From assembly GCA_020725805.1 (NCBI GenBank), contig DYEF01000055.1:1-59512 (forward strand): 59,512 nt of DNA, read 5' to 3'. The notes below the pieces were generated by a model. The model did no database searches. It had not been told where the DNA came from and saw only the letters and a list, made by a program, of their open reading frames with translations. Positions 10,121-19,336 of this stretch are shown here, piece by piece; position 1 is the stretch's first letter, and each line of letters opens with the position of its first letter. This DNA comes from Bdellovibrio sp. (GTDB lineage Bacteria > Myxococcota > SpSt-1050). The position numbers and the translations under genes are program-made.

Positions 10121-10612
10121 ATGAGTAAGAAAGCTATCGCATATGTAAGTGACATCATCCTTGGCAGAACGGGCGAGGTAATCTCAAAGGCCTACCAGAA
10201 ACAGGAGATCGAAAACTACGCAAAGGAAAAAGGGATTGAGATAATCAAGTGGTTCGAAGATGATATTTACAATGAAGATGTGATTTCCCGTCCGGCCGTT
10301 CAGGACATTCTCTCCTTCGACCAGGAATATGACATTATCCTTGTTGAAAGGATATGGTCTTTCTCGAGGAGATGGCAGACCCTTGCATCACTCTTCGCCG
10401 AACTCGACAGAAGAGGAGTCAAGGTAGAGTGTGCAACGCTGATGTGGGACTGTGTATCCCAGATGGCAAGGAGGAGATACTCCGACAGTTCCTGCAAGAA
10501 CATCAAACCCAGAGAACTGGTAACAAGAGATGAAGTACCTGCTGTAAAGATAAGAAAGCCCGAAAAGATCCACTTTGCCAATCTTGTCACCAAAGATGCC
10601 GGCAACAAATAG
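10121..10612 (+). CDS. serine-recombinase-like protein lacking the catalytic signature
   Basis: A 163-residue protein behind a perfect AAGGAGGT Shine-Dalgarno. The core follows a resolvase N-terminal domain: AIAYVSDII start strand, YQKQEIENYAKEKGIEII helix, WFEDDIYNEDVISRPAVQ and DIILVERIWSFSRRW. However, the usual YxRVSTxxQ strand that carries the nucleophilic Ser is replaced by AYVSDIILGRTG, and the DRLSR motif reads WSFSR. There is no DNA-binding zinc-ribbon/recombinase domain, only a ~50-residue polar tail. Recombination activity is unlikely; a structural or regulatory use of the fold is more plausible. It precedes the Fe-S oxidoreductase gene by 68 bp on the same strand, so the two are probably cotranscribed. 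Confidence 0.75.
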   Translation: MSKKAIAYVSDIILGRTGEVISKAYQKQEIENYAKEKGIEIIKWFEDDIYNEDVISRPAVQDILSFDQEYDIILVERIWSFSRRWQTLASLFAELDRRGVKVECATLMWDCVSQMARRRYSDSSCKNIKPRELVTRDEVPAVKIRKPEKIHFANLVTKDAGNK

Positions 10613-10680
10613 CCGACTTCTTCCAAATCCGGAATACGACAACCGCCCCCGTGGCGGTGTCGATATGAAAGGAGAAAAAA

Positions 10681-12795
10681 ATGAGCGATTTACACCTTGC
10701 ACAGCGAGAGATAATGTGGAACATCACCTCGCCGATAGTGATGTATATTTTGTTCATTCTCGCTCTTGCCGTATTTTCCTACGGGGTCTATAAAAGGGTA
10801 AAATTTTACCTCGGTGGACAGCCCGACAACGAGAGACTGCAGAATCTGCCTCTAAGGCTCTTCATTATGTCGAAGGAGATGCTGAAGAGGCTTTTTATAA
10901 TGGCCAAAGAGACTCTGATGCAAAACAGGGTCAGAAACTCGATCTTCCCGGGAATCTTCCACAGCTTTATTTTCTACTCATTTGCCATCCTGATCATCAC
11001 AACTGCAATTGTGGCGCTTGATTATGACTTCGGGACGAGCTTCTTCAACGGATACATATACGTATTTTTCACCGTCCTCTCCGAACTCGCCGGGCTTCTT
11101 GTACTCGTCGGAGTTCTGATGGCAGCATACAGAAGATATATCAGAAAGCCGGAGACAATCGATACAAAGGCAGGAGATACCGTTGCCCTCCTGCTGCTCG
11201 CATTCATCATTATAACCGGTTTTCTCGTGGAGGGACTCAGAATCGCCACCGCCGGGGACAAATGGGCGTTTCTATCCTTTGCCGGTCTTGCCACATCCAA
11301 ACTCTTCACAGGCATCACGGAAGAGTCAGGCAGAATGCTCCATAAGGCCTTCTGGTGGATTCACGCCGCACTGGCAATGGGCTGGATTGCCACTATACCG
11401 TTTACAAAATTCTTTCACATATTAACACTGCCCGCAAATATATTCTTTGCAAAACTCAAACCCCGGGGAGAACTCAAAAGAGTCGACATCGAAGCCCTGA
11501 TGACCTCCGAAGACTTCAATGAAGAGACCTTCAAAATAGGTATCGACAAGGCAACCGACTTTACGTGGAAGCAGAGACTCGATTTCGACGCCTGCATATC
11601 CTGCGGCAGATGTGAAGAGGTCTGCCCGGCATATCTTGCCAAACAGCCATTCTCTCCGAAGCAGATGATTGCACACTTCAAGAATGCTGTTATAAAGGCC
11701 GAAGAAATTATAAAACAGGCAAATCCGACAGCAGCAAGAAGCCTTGGTGCCGCAGCAGCCGAGACAGCCGAGGCCGCAAAACCCGAGATCCCCGAAATAA
11801 TCCCGTCCGAGATAAACGAGGAATTCATCTGGTTGTGCAGAACCTGTACTGCCTGTATGGAGGTCTGCCCGGCATTCGTCGAACACGTAGATGATATGAT
11901 AGAGCTACGAAGGAACGAGGTGATAATGAAAGGGCGGATGCCTTCCGAAGCGGCGCGTACACTCAAGCGTCTCGAGAGCATCGGAAATCCGTTTGCACCG
12001 CAGAGTGACAGAGTAAACTGGATCGAACAGCTGAACGTCAGAGTTGTCAACGCCGGCGAGGAAGTGGATGTGCTTTACTGGATAGGCTGCTGTACGACAT
12101 TTGACCCCACCAAACAGAAGATTGCAACCGACCTGTCAAAAATATTAAAAAAGTGCGGAATAGACTTTGGTGTACTCGGAGAAGATGAGAAGTGCTGCGG
12201 AGACCCCGCACGCCTTATGGGACAGGAACAGCTCTTTCAGGACCTCGCAAAGCAGCAGATCGAACTCATCAGGTCCCGCAAATTCAAGATTCTTCTCACA
12301 AACTGCCCTCACTGCTATAATGTCCTGAAACATGAATACAGACAGTTTGGTGCAGACTTCAACGTCGTTCACCACAGCGAATTTCTCCACGAAATGATCT
12401 GGGCAAAGAAACTCATACCTCAGATCGGTGAGAAGGGAAAGTATGCCTACCACGACCCCTGCTACCTCGGCAGATACCAGAAGATATACGATTCTCCCCG
12501 CGAAGTTATCAAATCCGTTCCCGGCGCAGAACTCGTCGAGATGAAGAATCACAGGGAAAAATCACTCTGCTGCGGAGGAGGAGGAGGCCATTTCTGGATG
12601 GATATCAAAAAGGGAGAAAGGATAAACAACCTCAGGGTCACTCAGGCGAAAGACGCAGGAGCCGACACAATTATTACATCCTGTGCATTCTGTCAGCAGA
12701 TGCTCGATGACTCTGTAAAGGTTCTGAATATGGACGAAGACATCAGGGTTGTGGATATTTCGACCCTCGTTTTAAGAAGTCTGGGTGAAAATTAA
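10681..12795 (+). CDS. membrane Fe-S oxidoreductase (NarI-like + HdrD-like), probable ETF:quinone-type oxidoreductase
   Basis: A 704-residue fusion. Residues 1-255 hold five to six membrane helices of NarI/HdrE type with candidate haem-b histidines (H94, H221, H228, H246). Two [4Fe-4S] ferredoxin motifs follow: CISCGRCEEVCP (305-316) and CRTCTACMEVCP (386-397), joined by an Ala/Glu-rich linker. The C-terminus has two CCG domains typical of HdrD/GlpC (WIGCC, KCCGDPARL, TNCPHC; then DPCYLGR and LCCGGGGGHFW). Proteins of this layout pass electrons from an electron-transfer flavoprotein or similar donor to membrane quinone. No etfAB genes are in the window, so the donor is inferred. A ribosome site GGAGAAAAAA precedes ATG 10681, and a strong terminator follows. 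Confidence 0.9.
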   Translation: MSDLHLAQREIMWNITSPIVMYILFILALAVFSYGVYKRVKFYLGGQPDNERLQNLPLRLFIMSKEMLKRLFIMAKETLMQNRVRNSIFPGIFHSFIFYSFAILIITTAIVALDYDFGTSFFNGYIYVFFTVLSELAGLLVLVGVLMAAYRRYIRKPETIDTKAGDTVALLLLAFIIITGFLVEGLRIATAGDKWAFLSFAGLATSKLFTGITEESGRMLHKAFWWIHAALAMGWIATIPFTKFFHILTLPANIFFAKLKPRGELKRVDIEALMTSEDFNEETFKIGIDKATDFTWKQRLDFDACISCGRCEEVCPAYLAKQPFSPKQMIAHFKNAVIKAEEIIKQANPTAARSLGAAAAETAEAAKPEIPEIIPSEINEEFIWLCRTCTACMEVCPAFVEHVDDMIELRRNEVIMKGRMPSEAARTLKRLESIGNPFAPQSDRVNWIEQLNVRVVNAGEEVDVLYWIGCCTTFDPTKQKIATDLSKILKKCGIDFGVLGEDEKCCGDPARLMGQEQLFQDLAKQQIELIRSRKFKILLTNCPHCYNVLKHEYRQFGADFNVVHHSEFLHEMIWAKKLIPQIGEKGKYAYHDPCYLGRYQKIYDSPREVIKSVPGAELVEMKNHREKSLCCGGGGGHFWMDIKKGERINNLRVTQAKDAGADTIITSCAFCQQMLDDSVKVLNMDEDIRVVDISTLVLRSLGEN

Positions 12796-12818
12796 GCTGG
12801 TGCGTCAACACCGCATAA

Positions 12819-12862
12819 GGGTGCCATACCTTATCTGGGTTCAGTATGGCATCCTTTTTTTA
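12819..12862 (+). terminator. rho-independent terminator
   Basis: An 11-bp stem (GGGTGCCATAC at 12819-12829 with GTATGGCATCC at 12844-12854, one G-T pair), a 14-nt loop and a T run from 12855. It ends the recombinase-like/Fe-S transcript. Confidence 0.9.
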
Positions 12863-12919
12863 TTTAAATAATTTTCAAGAAATGCGATGAATGTCTGCTG
12901 TTTTGTTCAGGAGAAACAT

Positions 12920-13939
12920 ATGAAGGCAGAACTTTTAACCAGATATAAAGACCATACAATAATCGATATGCACTCACACTTTCTTATCAACGCATTCCTT
13001 CTTAACAAAAGCTTCTTTGTTAGAGGGAAGACCCCGTTCTTCTGGAACCCACTCAGGAATTTCTATGACTACAAACGGGCCGTTGAGGGCGGTGTAAAAG
13101 GTATAACTTTTAATATTTATGTGCCATATTTCCCGAAAATTCTCGGCGGCAGAATGGGTGGCGTGGAAAGGTTCGTAAAAATCTTCAACAATATAATTTC
13201 CGCATCTGAAGGAAAAATAATACATTGCAGGACAGCAGAAGAGGTCTTAGGGTGCGTTGCAACCCATAAAATGGCTGCTATCCTTGCCATAGAGGGTGGC
13301 AATATCGTGGGAGAGAACCTGAACAATCTCTACAAACTCAGGGAATACGGGGTAAGAATGATCACGCTCGTTCATTTCATTACAACCCATATCGGTGACG
13401 CCGTATTCGGAAGGGAGATACACGGCGGTCTGTCGGGATTCGGAAAAGAGATGGTAAGAATGATGCAAAAGCTCGGCATAATTGTCGACCTCGCACACGC
13501 AACAGATAAAGCCTTCTTCGATGCAATAAGAATAACGGAAGCACCGGTTGTCTCCTCACACACAGGAGTAAGGGCTCTCAAACCCGATGACCAGCGCGGT
13601 CTTTCAGACGAGCAGTTGTTAGCCATAAGAGAGAACAACGGGCTTGCGGGCGTGATATTCTTTCCGTGGTATCTGAAAAAGATGAAGATATTCTGCAAAC
13701 TTGACCTTGTAATAGACCACATCTGCTACATTGCCGACAAAATCGGAGTTGACTATGTAGGTATAGGTTCGGATATGGATTCGAACATCTGGCTCCCGCT
13801 CGATTTTAAGGATGCCTCATACTTCCCGCTCATTCCTTACAAGCTCGAACAGCGCGGATTCAGAAGGGAAGAGATTGAGAAGATAATGGGGTTAAATTAC
13901 CTGAGAGTCTTAAGGGATTGCGGGAAAGACACGAAATAA
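12920..13939 (+). CDS. membrane dipeptidase (peptidase M19) family protein
   Basis: From ATG 12920 (AGGAG 8 nt upstream; an in-frame ATG at 12887 is less likely) it has 339 residues. It follows the renal dipeptidase TIM barrel: metal-binding IIDMHSH near the N-terminus (H18, H20), the bridging Glu in ILAIEGGN, metal His in IVDLAHA and VVSSHTGVR, and the late GVDYVGIGSDMD segment. The family hydrolyses dipeptides with a di-zinc centre; some members act on D-amino-acid or cell-wall peptides. No signal peptide is visible, so it should be cytoplasmic. The preceding terminator makes it an independent unit. Confidence 0.9.
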   Translation: MKAELLTRYKDHTIIDMHSHFLINAFLLNKSFFVRGKTPFFWNPLRNFYDYKRAVEGGVKGITFNIYVPYFPKILGGRMGGVERFVKIFNNIISASEGKIIHCRTAEEVLGCVATHKMAAILAIEGGNIVGENLNNLYKLREYGVRMITLVHFITTHIGDAVFGREIHGGLSGFGKEMVRMMQKLGIIVDLAHATDKAFFDAIRITEAPVVSSHTGVRALKPDDQRGLSDEQLLAIRENNGLAGVIFFPWYLKKMKIFCKLDLVIDHICYIADKIGVDYVGIGSDMDSNIWLPLDFKDASYFPLIPYKLEQRGFRREEIEKIMGLNYLRVLRDCGKDTK

Positions 13940-13997
13940 CTTGCAAAACAATTTAGCATATGATAATATGGGGTCTGTCTCTAACAAAGGAGATAAT

Positions 13998-14939
13998 ATG
14001 TCGTGGATGAATGTATTGGGTAAGATTTTTCATTGCACAGAGTGCCCGTACAATTTAAAAATCGATTATGAGCCGTTATACACAGAGAAAGGGCCGACAC
14101 ATATGACACAAATCGGGGATGACAATATCAATCTGTGGTTTAGGTTACACGAAAAATATAATGACTCGGAAGACGTATTCGTCTGCGGAGAAGCCCCCGA
14201 GGAAGATTACTTTGTTTACCTGCATGAGGAACTTTTGTGCGAAAAATGTGCTATCACTTTAATGAAAAAGGACCCGAAACTTGCGAAACAATGTGAGAAA
14301 TATAATGAACTCATGAATAATGTAATATCGATATTTATGCTGCTCGAAAATTACAAAGAGACAGTAGAGAACATAAAGTCATCAGAGATTGATAATTTTA
14401 TTGACAATATCTTTATCGACCGTTTTCACGACATAAATCCGGAATTATTTTCCAAAACAATCGGCAGTAAAACATTTAAGCTCAGAGGTAAAAGAGAAGA
14501 ATTAATACTAAAATATATACAGGGAGCCAAAGATGACATAATAAATCATCTGAAAAGCATATTCAGACAAAACAAAAACATTCAGTATTTTTACGACAAC
14601 TTCAGAAAATATTCGAAGGAGCATTTTTCCAGAGTCAACGAGCTCTCCCGGCAAAAATATGACAAGGTTTACTACAAGACAGATATATCCGAACCGGAAA
14701 ATCTGAATAACCACATCTCTTATTACTTTTCAAACAGAACTCCTGTTAAGACAACTCCGCAGATATTCTTCTATCAACCGATTACGGTAGATAATGATGA
14801 GTTAATATCTATGGCCAGCAGCCTGACCCCAGAAATGATGTTTAACATAGACGAAGAAGCGACAATCGAAAGAATAAAAGACAGACTTTACGAAATAGCC
14901 GATATAAAAGACCTATCGAGACCTAAACAGCGGATTTAG
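13998..14939 (+). CDS. hypothetical protein with N-terminal CxxC motifs
   Basis: From ATG 13998, behind AAAGGAG, the protein has 313 residues; an upstream in-frame start at 13941 has no ribosome site. Near the N-terminus, HCTECPY and LLCEKCA (about 65 residues apart) form two CxxC pairs that could bind one zinc. The rest is charged and mostly helical, with no signal peptide or membrane segment and no recognised family. The 3' end overlaps the convergent lipoprotein gene by 27 bp. A DNA/RNA-binding or adaptor role would be a guess. Confidence 0.7.
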   Translation: MSWMNVLGKIFHCTECPYNLKIDYEPLYTEKGPTHMTQIGDDNINLWFRLHEKYNDSEDVFVCGEAPEEDYFVYLHEELLCEKCAITLMKKDPKLAKQCEKYNELMNNVISIFMLLENYKETVENIKSSEIDNFIDNIFIDRFHDINPELFSKTIGSKTFKLRGKREELILKYIQGAKDDIINHLKSIFRQNKNIQYFYDNFRKYSKEHFSRVNELSRQKYDKVYYKTDISEPENLNNHISYYFSNRTPVKTTPQIFFYQPITVDNDELISMASSLTPEMMFNIDEEATIERIKDRLYEIADIKDLSRPKQRI

Positions 14940-16466
14940 TTTTATTATTACGCCGTCGTCGCGGGGGATGGTGTATGTAATTTTCTTGTTTTCAATCTTA
15001 ATATCTGTTGTCTCGAAGAACTCTGCCCTATCCCAGTCATACAAATATGACTTGTCAATCGTAAAAGGAAATTCTAAAGAGAACTCTGTTGCCCTTGCAC
15101 CGGGATTCGAGCCGATTATATAGATTGTCTTTGTTTTGCTATACCACTTCACCAGTATATGTGCCCTGCCCTTTCCGTCATACCCGGGCTCACCCATAAA
15201 CTTTGTGTCATACCCGAGGTCCATCTCGGGTGATATCAGAGCCCCTTCATAGACTTCTGGATTTGAAAGTGCCTTAAAGAAAGACCTTACTATGTCTGCC
15301 TCTGGTTTTCTGCAATAAAAGTACCCGAAGAAGATTACACCTGTACCACCGGCGGCAATTGTTGATGTTATCTCCTTTCTCAGATATGCCCTTGTAGGAA
15401 ACTTCCCTGCCGCCCAGAGGTCACTCGCGCCGTTAAAACAGACACTTCTGCCGATGTCGTCATTGAATGCGTGACCCTGCATCCACGCCCAAACCACCGT
15501 GCCGAATTTCGGGTCTGCGCCCTTTTCTCCGAGAGAACGGCTCCTTGCGGAATGAATCATATCCCACGCTGCGGAGAAATAACTCCTGTGGTCCGGGTCA
15601 TCAATTGATAGCCAGTAATCGTAGTCTTCCCCCTTCTTACCCTTCTGCCCTGTTATGGGATTCAGCTCCTCGTCGAACCTGTTCTCCACATAGGTATAAC
15701 TGTCACCTATCATCATTGTAGTAGATTGAGCAAAGGCATCTGCCTGTTCACCTGAAGTCATATCTCCCTTTCCGTCTCCGGTCCCCTTAATCCTCCAGGT
15801 CGGGTGCCAGGCAAACCACGGCATCTCCTCATAAGGAGGCATAAGCGGCTGGGACTCCTTCGAATACTCCCCTTCTCTCAGTCTGAATTTTGCAAACTTA
15901 TCCCTGAGACTGGAGATAGCCTTCTCTCTGTCAGAATCCATATCTGCCTCTCCGCCTCCGTTATAAATAATCGGTATCGACTTCCACTCCTTTGGGTCGG
16001 CACCGTTGTACTGCTCGAGCCACCTCCCATAGAGTTTCGGAGTCGTGCTGAGTTTATTCTCCCCGCTCCACGCATACACGAAATTCGCCCCTGATTCTGC
16101 TGCCAGAAGATTCAGTTCCTCAGCATTATCATAATATCCGTATGCTTTACCGGTTGAATCCTTATAACACTGGTTCTTACCGGAGACACCATCCCACGGG
16201 CCATTAGAGTGTGAATCATATCCTATGGCAAAGAAGTTCTTCGTCTCCCCCGTTGACCTGTCCTTTACCTTCACAAAGACGAGTTCGTCCTTTAACCTGA
16301 GCAGTCTTTCGGAAAAATATACAGGTTCATAGGTATCTGCCGGCGAGACATCCCCGACAAGGATATCCGAAGAAGCATCTGTAGAGAAAGAATCAGACCC
16401 CTCAAAATCCCTCCCTGCGCAATTTGCCAGCAGTATTGCAGATAGAAGAAGAAACAGCATCCTCAT
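14913..16466 (-). CDS. glycoside-hydrolase-like lipoprotein with short Asp/Ser stalk
   Basis: A 517-residue lipoprotein: signal peptide with lipobox LLANC (Cys-16), then a short D/S/T-rich stalk (about 18-46). The main body looks like a TIM-barrel glycosidase: FFAIGYDSHSNGPW, a NAEELNLLAAESGANFVYAW segment, EEMPWFAWHPTWR and the late strand GTGVIFFGYFYCR. A beta-sandwich-like C-terminus (ILVKWYSKTKTIYIIGSN) follows. This layout is common in surface enzymes acting on polysaccharide, but the specific GH family and catalytic acids cannot be fixed by eye. It faces a PilT-like gene across a short divergent region. Confidence 0.75.
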   Translation of the reverse strand: MRMLFLLLSAILLANCAGRDFEGSDSFSTDASSDILVGDVSPADTYEPVYFSERLLRLKDELVFVKVKDRSTGETKNFFAIGYDSHSNGPWDGVSGKNQCYKDSTGKAYGYYDNAEELNLLAAESGANFVYAWSGENKLSTTPKLYGRWLEQYNGADPKEWKSIPIIYNGGGEADMDSDREKAISSLRDKFAKFRLREGEYSKESQPLMPPYEEMPWFAWHPTWRIKGTGDGKGDMTSGEQADAFAQSTTMMIGDSYTYVENRFDEELNPITGQKGKKGEDYDYWLSIDDPDHRSYFSAAWDMIHSARSRSLGEKGADPKFGTVVWAWMQGHAFNDDIGRSVCFNGASDLWAAGKFPTRAYLRKEITSTIAAGGTGVIFFGYFYCRKPEADIVRSFFKALSNPEVYEGALISPEMDLGYDTKFMGEPGYDGKGRAHILVKWYSKTKTIYIIGSNPGARATEFSLEFPFTIDKSYLYDWDRAEFFETTDIKIENKKITYTIPRDDGVIIKLNPLFRSR

Positions 16467-16673
16467 AAAAGCCTCCTGTCACCGCCAATGTATATACCAG
16501 CATAACCTGCAATGTCAACAGTAAGTGAGACTTGGTCTCTCTTTGCGGCCAGAAGTTCTGGGGTAAAAAGACCAAATGTGACAGAAAGAGAAAAAACGAG
16601 TAGGTGTTTTACCTTATTGAATTTTTACGTTTGCTGTAATATTAGGGAATATTGTCTTTCAGGGGAGAGAGCC

Positions 16674-17732
16674 TTGGCCAAAATAGACATGTTCCTGAAA
16701 AAAGCCATAGAACTCGGGGCGTCCGATTTTCACATTACAACAAACTCTCCTCCTGTCTACAGAATTCTGGGTGAAGTAAAACGTCTGCCTTATCAAAGCC
16801 TGACTATCGATATAACAAAGGCCCTTATCTCCGAGATAATACCCGAGCAACACAGAGAAGGATTTCTGCGTAACGGTCACATAGACTTTGCCTACGAAAT
16901 TCAGGGAGTAGGAAGATTCAGGACTAATGTATTCCGCTCCCACAACGGCATAGATGCGTCGTTCAGGGTCATTCCGAACAGGATACCGACACTCGAAGAA
17001 CTAAATCTCCCGCAGACATTAAGCCGTATAACACAGTACCATCAGGGGATTGTCCTTATAACCGGTCCGACCGGTCACGGGAAGACTACGACAATGTCCT
17101 CCCTCATCAATATGATAAACGCCACAAGACCTCATCACATAATAACAATTGAACAGCCTGTGGAATATCTCTTTGTTTCGGAGAAGGCAGTCGTAAACCA
17201 GAGGGAGGTCGGTATCCACACAAGGTCCTTCAGTAATGCGCTCAGGGCGGCCCTCAGGGAAGACCCCGATATTATCGTTGTCAGTGAGATGAGAGACCTC
17301 GAGACCATATCACTTGCCCTCACAGCGGCCGAGACCGGCCATCTGGTCTTCGGAACAATGATGACATCTAACGCCATTAAGACCATCGACAGAATAATCG
17401 ACGCCTTCCCGGCAGACCAGCAGCCTCAGATCAGAACCTCTTTTTCGGACGCACTCAAGTGCATAATCTCACAGCGGCTGATTCCGAGAATTGATGCAAA
17501 AGGCCGGGTTCCGGCAGTCGAGCTTCTGATAAATACCATTCCGGTAGCAAACCTGATAAGAGAAGGCAAAACGTTCCAGATAGGCTCGATGATGATAACA
17601 GGTAAGTCTGCCGGTATGATAAGACTTGACGATTCACTTGCAATGCTCGTAAAGAACAAGGTAATATCTCAGGATTCTGCGTTCCAGTACTCGCAGGATA
17701 TACAGGTCTTAAAACAGTTAATTGGTCAGTAA
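16674..17732 (+). CDS. PilT-like ATPase paralogue with altered catalytic boxes
   Basis: A PilT/VirB11-family ATPase (352 aa from TTG 16674, chosen because AGGGGAGAG lies just upstream; the frame is open back to ATG 16512, and ATG 16689 is another option). It keeps the N-terminal ASDFHI motif and hexamer core. Walker A is GPTGHGKT (131-138). Three conserved boxes differ from retraction motors: the Asp box reads ITIEQPVEY (Gln for Asp), Walker B reads VVSEMRD (Ser for Gly), and the His box reads GTMMTSNA instead of GTLHTNSA. It may be a regulatory subunit or partner of the canonical PilT encoded 12 bp downstream, comparable in role to PilU but not in sequence. Confidence 0.88.
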   Translation: MAKIDMFLKKAIELGASDFHITTNSPPVYRILGEVKRLPYQSLTIDITKALISEIIPEQHREGFLRNGHIDFAYEIQGVGRFRTNVFRSHNGIDASFRVIPNRIPTLEELNLPQTLSRITQYHQGIVLITGPTGHGKTTTMSSLINMINATRPHHIITIEQPVEYLFVSEKAVVNQREVGIHTRSFSNALRAALREDPDIIVVSEMRDLETISLALTAAETGHLVFGTMMTSNAIKTIDRIIDAFPADQQPQIRTSFSDALKCIISQRLIPRIDAKGRVPAVELLINTIPVANLIREGKTFQIGSMMITGKSAGMIRLDDSLAMLVKNKVISQDSAFQYSQDIQVLKQLIGQ

Positions 17733-17744
17733 GGGGTTTTTCAG

Positions 17745-18830
17745 GTGAGAGAATTAGACAGACTTCTTAAGAAGATGGTCGAAATGAAGGCCTCGGACCT
17801 TCACATAGTAGTCGGGCTCAAACCGGTCATCAGGCTGCACGGCGACCTTGTCCAGATGCAGGACGAAAATATTATTACTCCGGAAATCAGCAAAGCCATT
17901 ATCTACGAAGTAATGAACGAGAATCAGAAGAAGATATTCGAATCGAATCTGGACTTTGATTTTGCCCACGAGATACCCGGTCTCTCGAGATTCAGGTGTA
18001 ACGTACTGAATACTACAAGAGGGGTACAGGGTGTCTTCCGTATAATACCGACCCGCATAAAGAGCGTACAGGAGCTGGGTCTGCCGGAGACTCTGTTGAA
18101 ACTTGCCGAACTGAAACAGGGACTTGTACTTGTAACAGGCCCGACAGGTTCAGGTAAGTCCACCACACTTGCCGCCATTATTGACCACATCAACCAGAAC
18201 CGCGAGGCACATATAATAACAATTGAGGACCCTATCGAATTCGTCCACCAGAACAAGAAATCCGTTGTAACACACCGCGAGGTGGGAACACACGTATCCT
18301 CTTTTGTTGAGGCAATTAAGGCGGCCGGAAGGGAAGACCCCGATATCATTCTCGTCGGCGAGATGCGGGATACCGAGACGATATCGATTGCTATCTCCAC
18401 CGCCTCTTTCGGAATACTCGTATTCGGGACACTCCACACAAATTCGGCAGCGGCCACGATCGACAGAATAATCGACAGTTATTCACCCGAAGAACAGCCT
18501 CAGGTCAGGAATATGCTCTCTGATTCACTAAAGGGTGTCGTCTCCCAGCAATTACTCAAGACCGCCGACGGCAACGGAAGAATCGCAGCCGTTGAGATTC
18601 TCTTTGCCACACCAGCCCTCTCAAACCTCATAAGAGAGGGAAAGACGTTTCAGGTTCCATCCCTCATCCAGACAGGACAACAGCTGGGGATGCAGAGTAT
18701 GGACCAGTGTTTGTACAACTATGTTAAGAAGGGAGTTATTACTCCGGAGGCGGCATTCGAAAAGGCTCTTGATAAACCGCAGTTTATAAAAACTCTTGAA
18801 AAAGAAGGAATTAAGGTTAATATTTTCTGA
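17745..18830 (+). CDS. pilT: type IV pilus retraction ATPase PilT
   Basis: A 361-residue PilT with all family boxes intact: N-terminal KASDLHIVVG, Walker A GPTGSGKS (132-139), Asp box ITIEDPIEF, Walker B LVGEMRD and His box GTLHTNSA (228-235). It powers pilus retraction at the inner membrane. The start is GTG 17745 with AGGGG upstream. It follows the divergent paralogue by 12 bp and precedes a small unknown gene by 11 bp, so the three form one operon. No pilin or PilB/PilC gene is in the window. Confidence 0.95.
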   Translation: MRELDRLLKKMVEMKASDLHIVVGLKPVIRLHGDLVQMQDENIITPEISKAIIYEVMNENQKKIFESNLDFDFAHEIPGLSRFRCNVLNTTRGVQGVFRIIPTRIKSVQELGLPETLLKLAELKQGLVLVTGPTGSGKSTTLAAIIDHINQNREAHIITIEDPIEFVHQNKKSVVTHREVGTHVSSFVEAIKAAGREDPDIILVGEMRDTETISIAISTASFGILVFGTLHTNSAAATIDRIIDSYSPEEQPQVRNMLSDSLKGVVSQQLLKTADGNGRIAAVEILFATPALSNLIREGKTFQVPSLIQTGQQLGMQSMDQCLYNYVKKGVITPEAAFEKALDKPQFIKTLEKEGIKVNIF

Positions 18831-18841
18831 CAGAGGTCCAG

Positions 18842-19297
18842 ATGACACACACCGGATATACCATTCAGATGAAAATAAAAAATATTAAAGTTCATTTGCT
18901 AAACGGAGCCCAGACAGAAGGACAGGTATTTGTCTCGGAGTATTCGCCGCTCCATGCCGGAGACGAAAAGATCTCCGAATACTTCGAACAGAATTCATCA
19001 TTTTTACCATTCAAAACAGGGACAGACCTCATTCTCCTGTCGAAAAACTTCATTGTATTTGCTGAATACCAGAGCGAGGAAGATTATTCGATTTACAACA
19101 AAGTCGAGACCGAAATAACACTCTTCGGAGGAAAAACATTCTCGGTCTTTATCCCCATATTCGTTCCGAATCCGGGCGCCCGTCTCTCCGACCAGATCAA
19201 CCAGACAGAAAAATTTCTGTTATGCAGTGATGAATCCGGCGGTGTAACATACCTCTTCAATAAAAACCATATTGTATCGCTGAAAGAAAAGAGATAA
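18842..19297 (+). CDS. hypothetical protein in the pilT operon
   Basis: A 151-residue beta-rich protein without signal peptide or membrane segment; ATG 18869 is an alternative start. It reads like a small barrel with paired strands (VHLLNGAQTEGQVFV, LILLSKNFIVFAEY, VTYLFNKNHIVSL). Its tight spacing to pilT suggests a pilus- or motility-related regulatory role, but no family was recognised. A GC-rich inverted repeat follows in the 39-bp gap to the convergent lipoprotein gene, without a clean T run. Confidence 0.75.
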   Translation: MTHTGYTIQMKIKNIKVHLLNGAQTEGQVFVSEYSPLHAGDEKISEYFEQNSSFLPFKTGTDLILLSKNFIVFAEYQSEEDYSIYNKVETEITLFGGKTFSVFIPIFVPNPGARLSDQINQTEKFLLCSDESGGVTYLFNKNHIVSLKEKR

Positions 19298-19336
19298 GCC
19301 GGGCCTCTCCCCGGACAGCACAGACCGGAAAATTCT

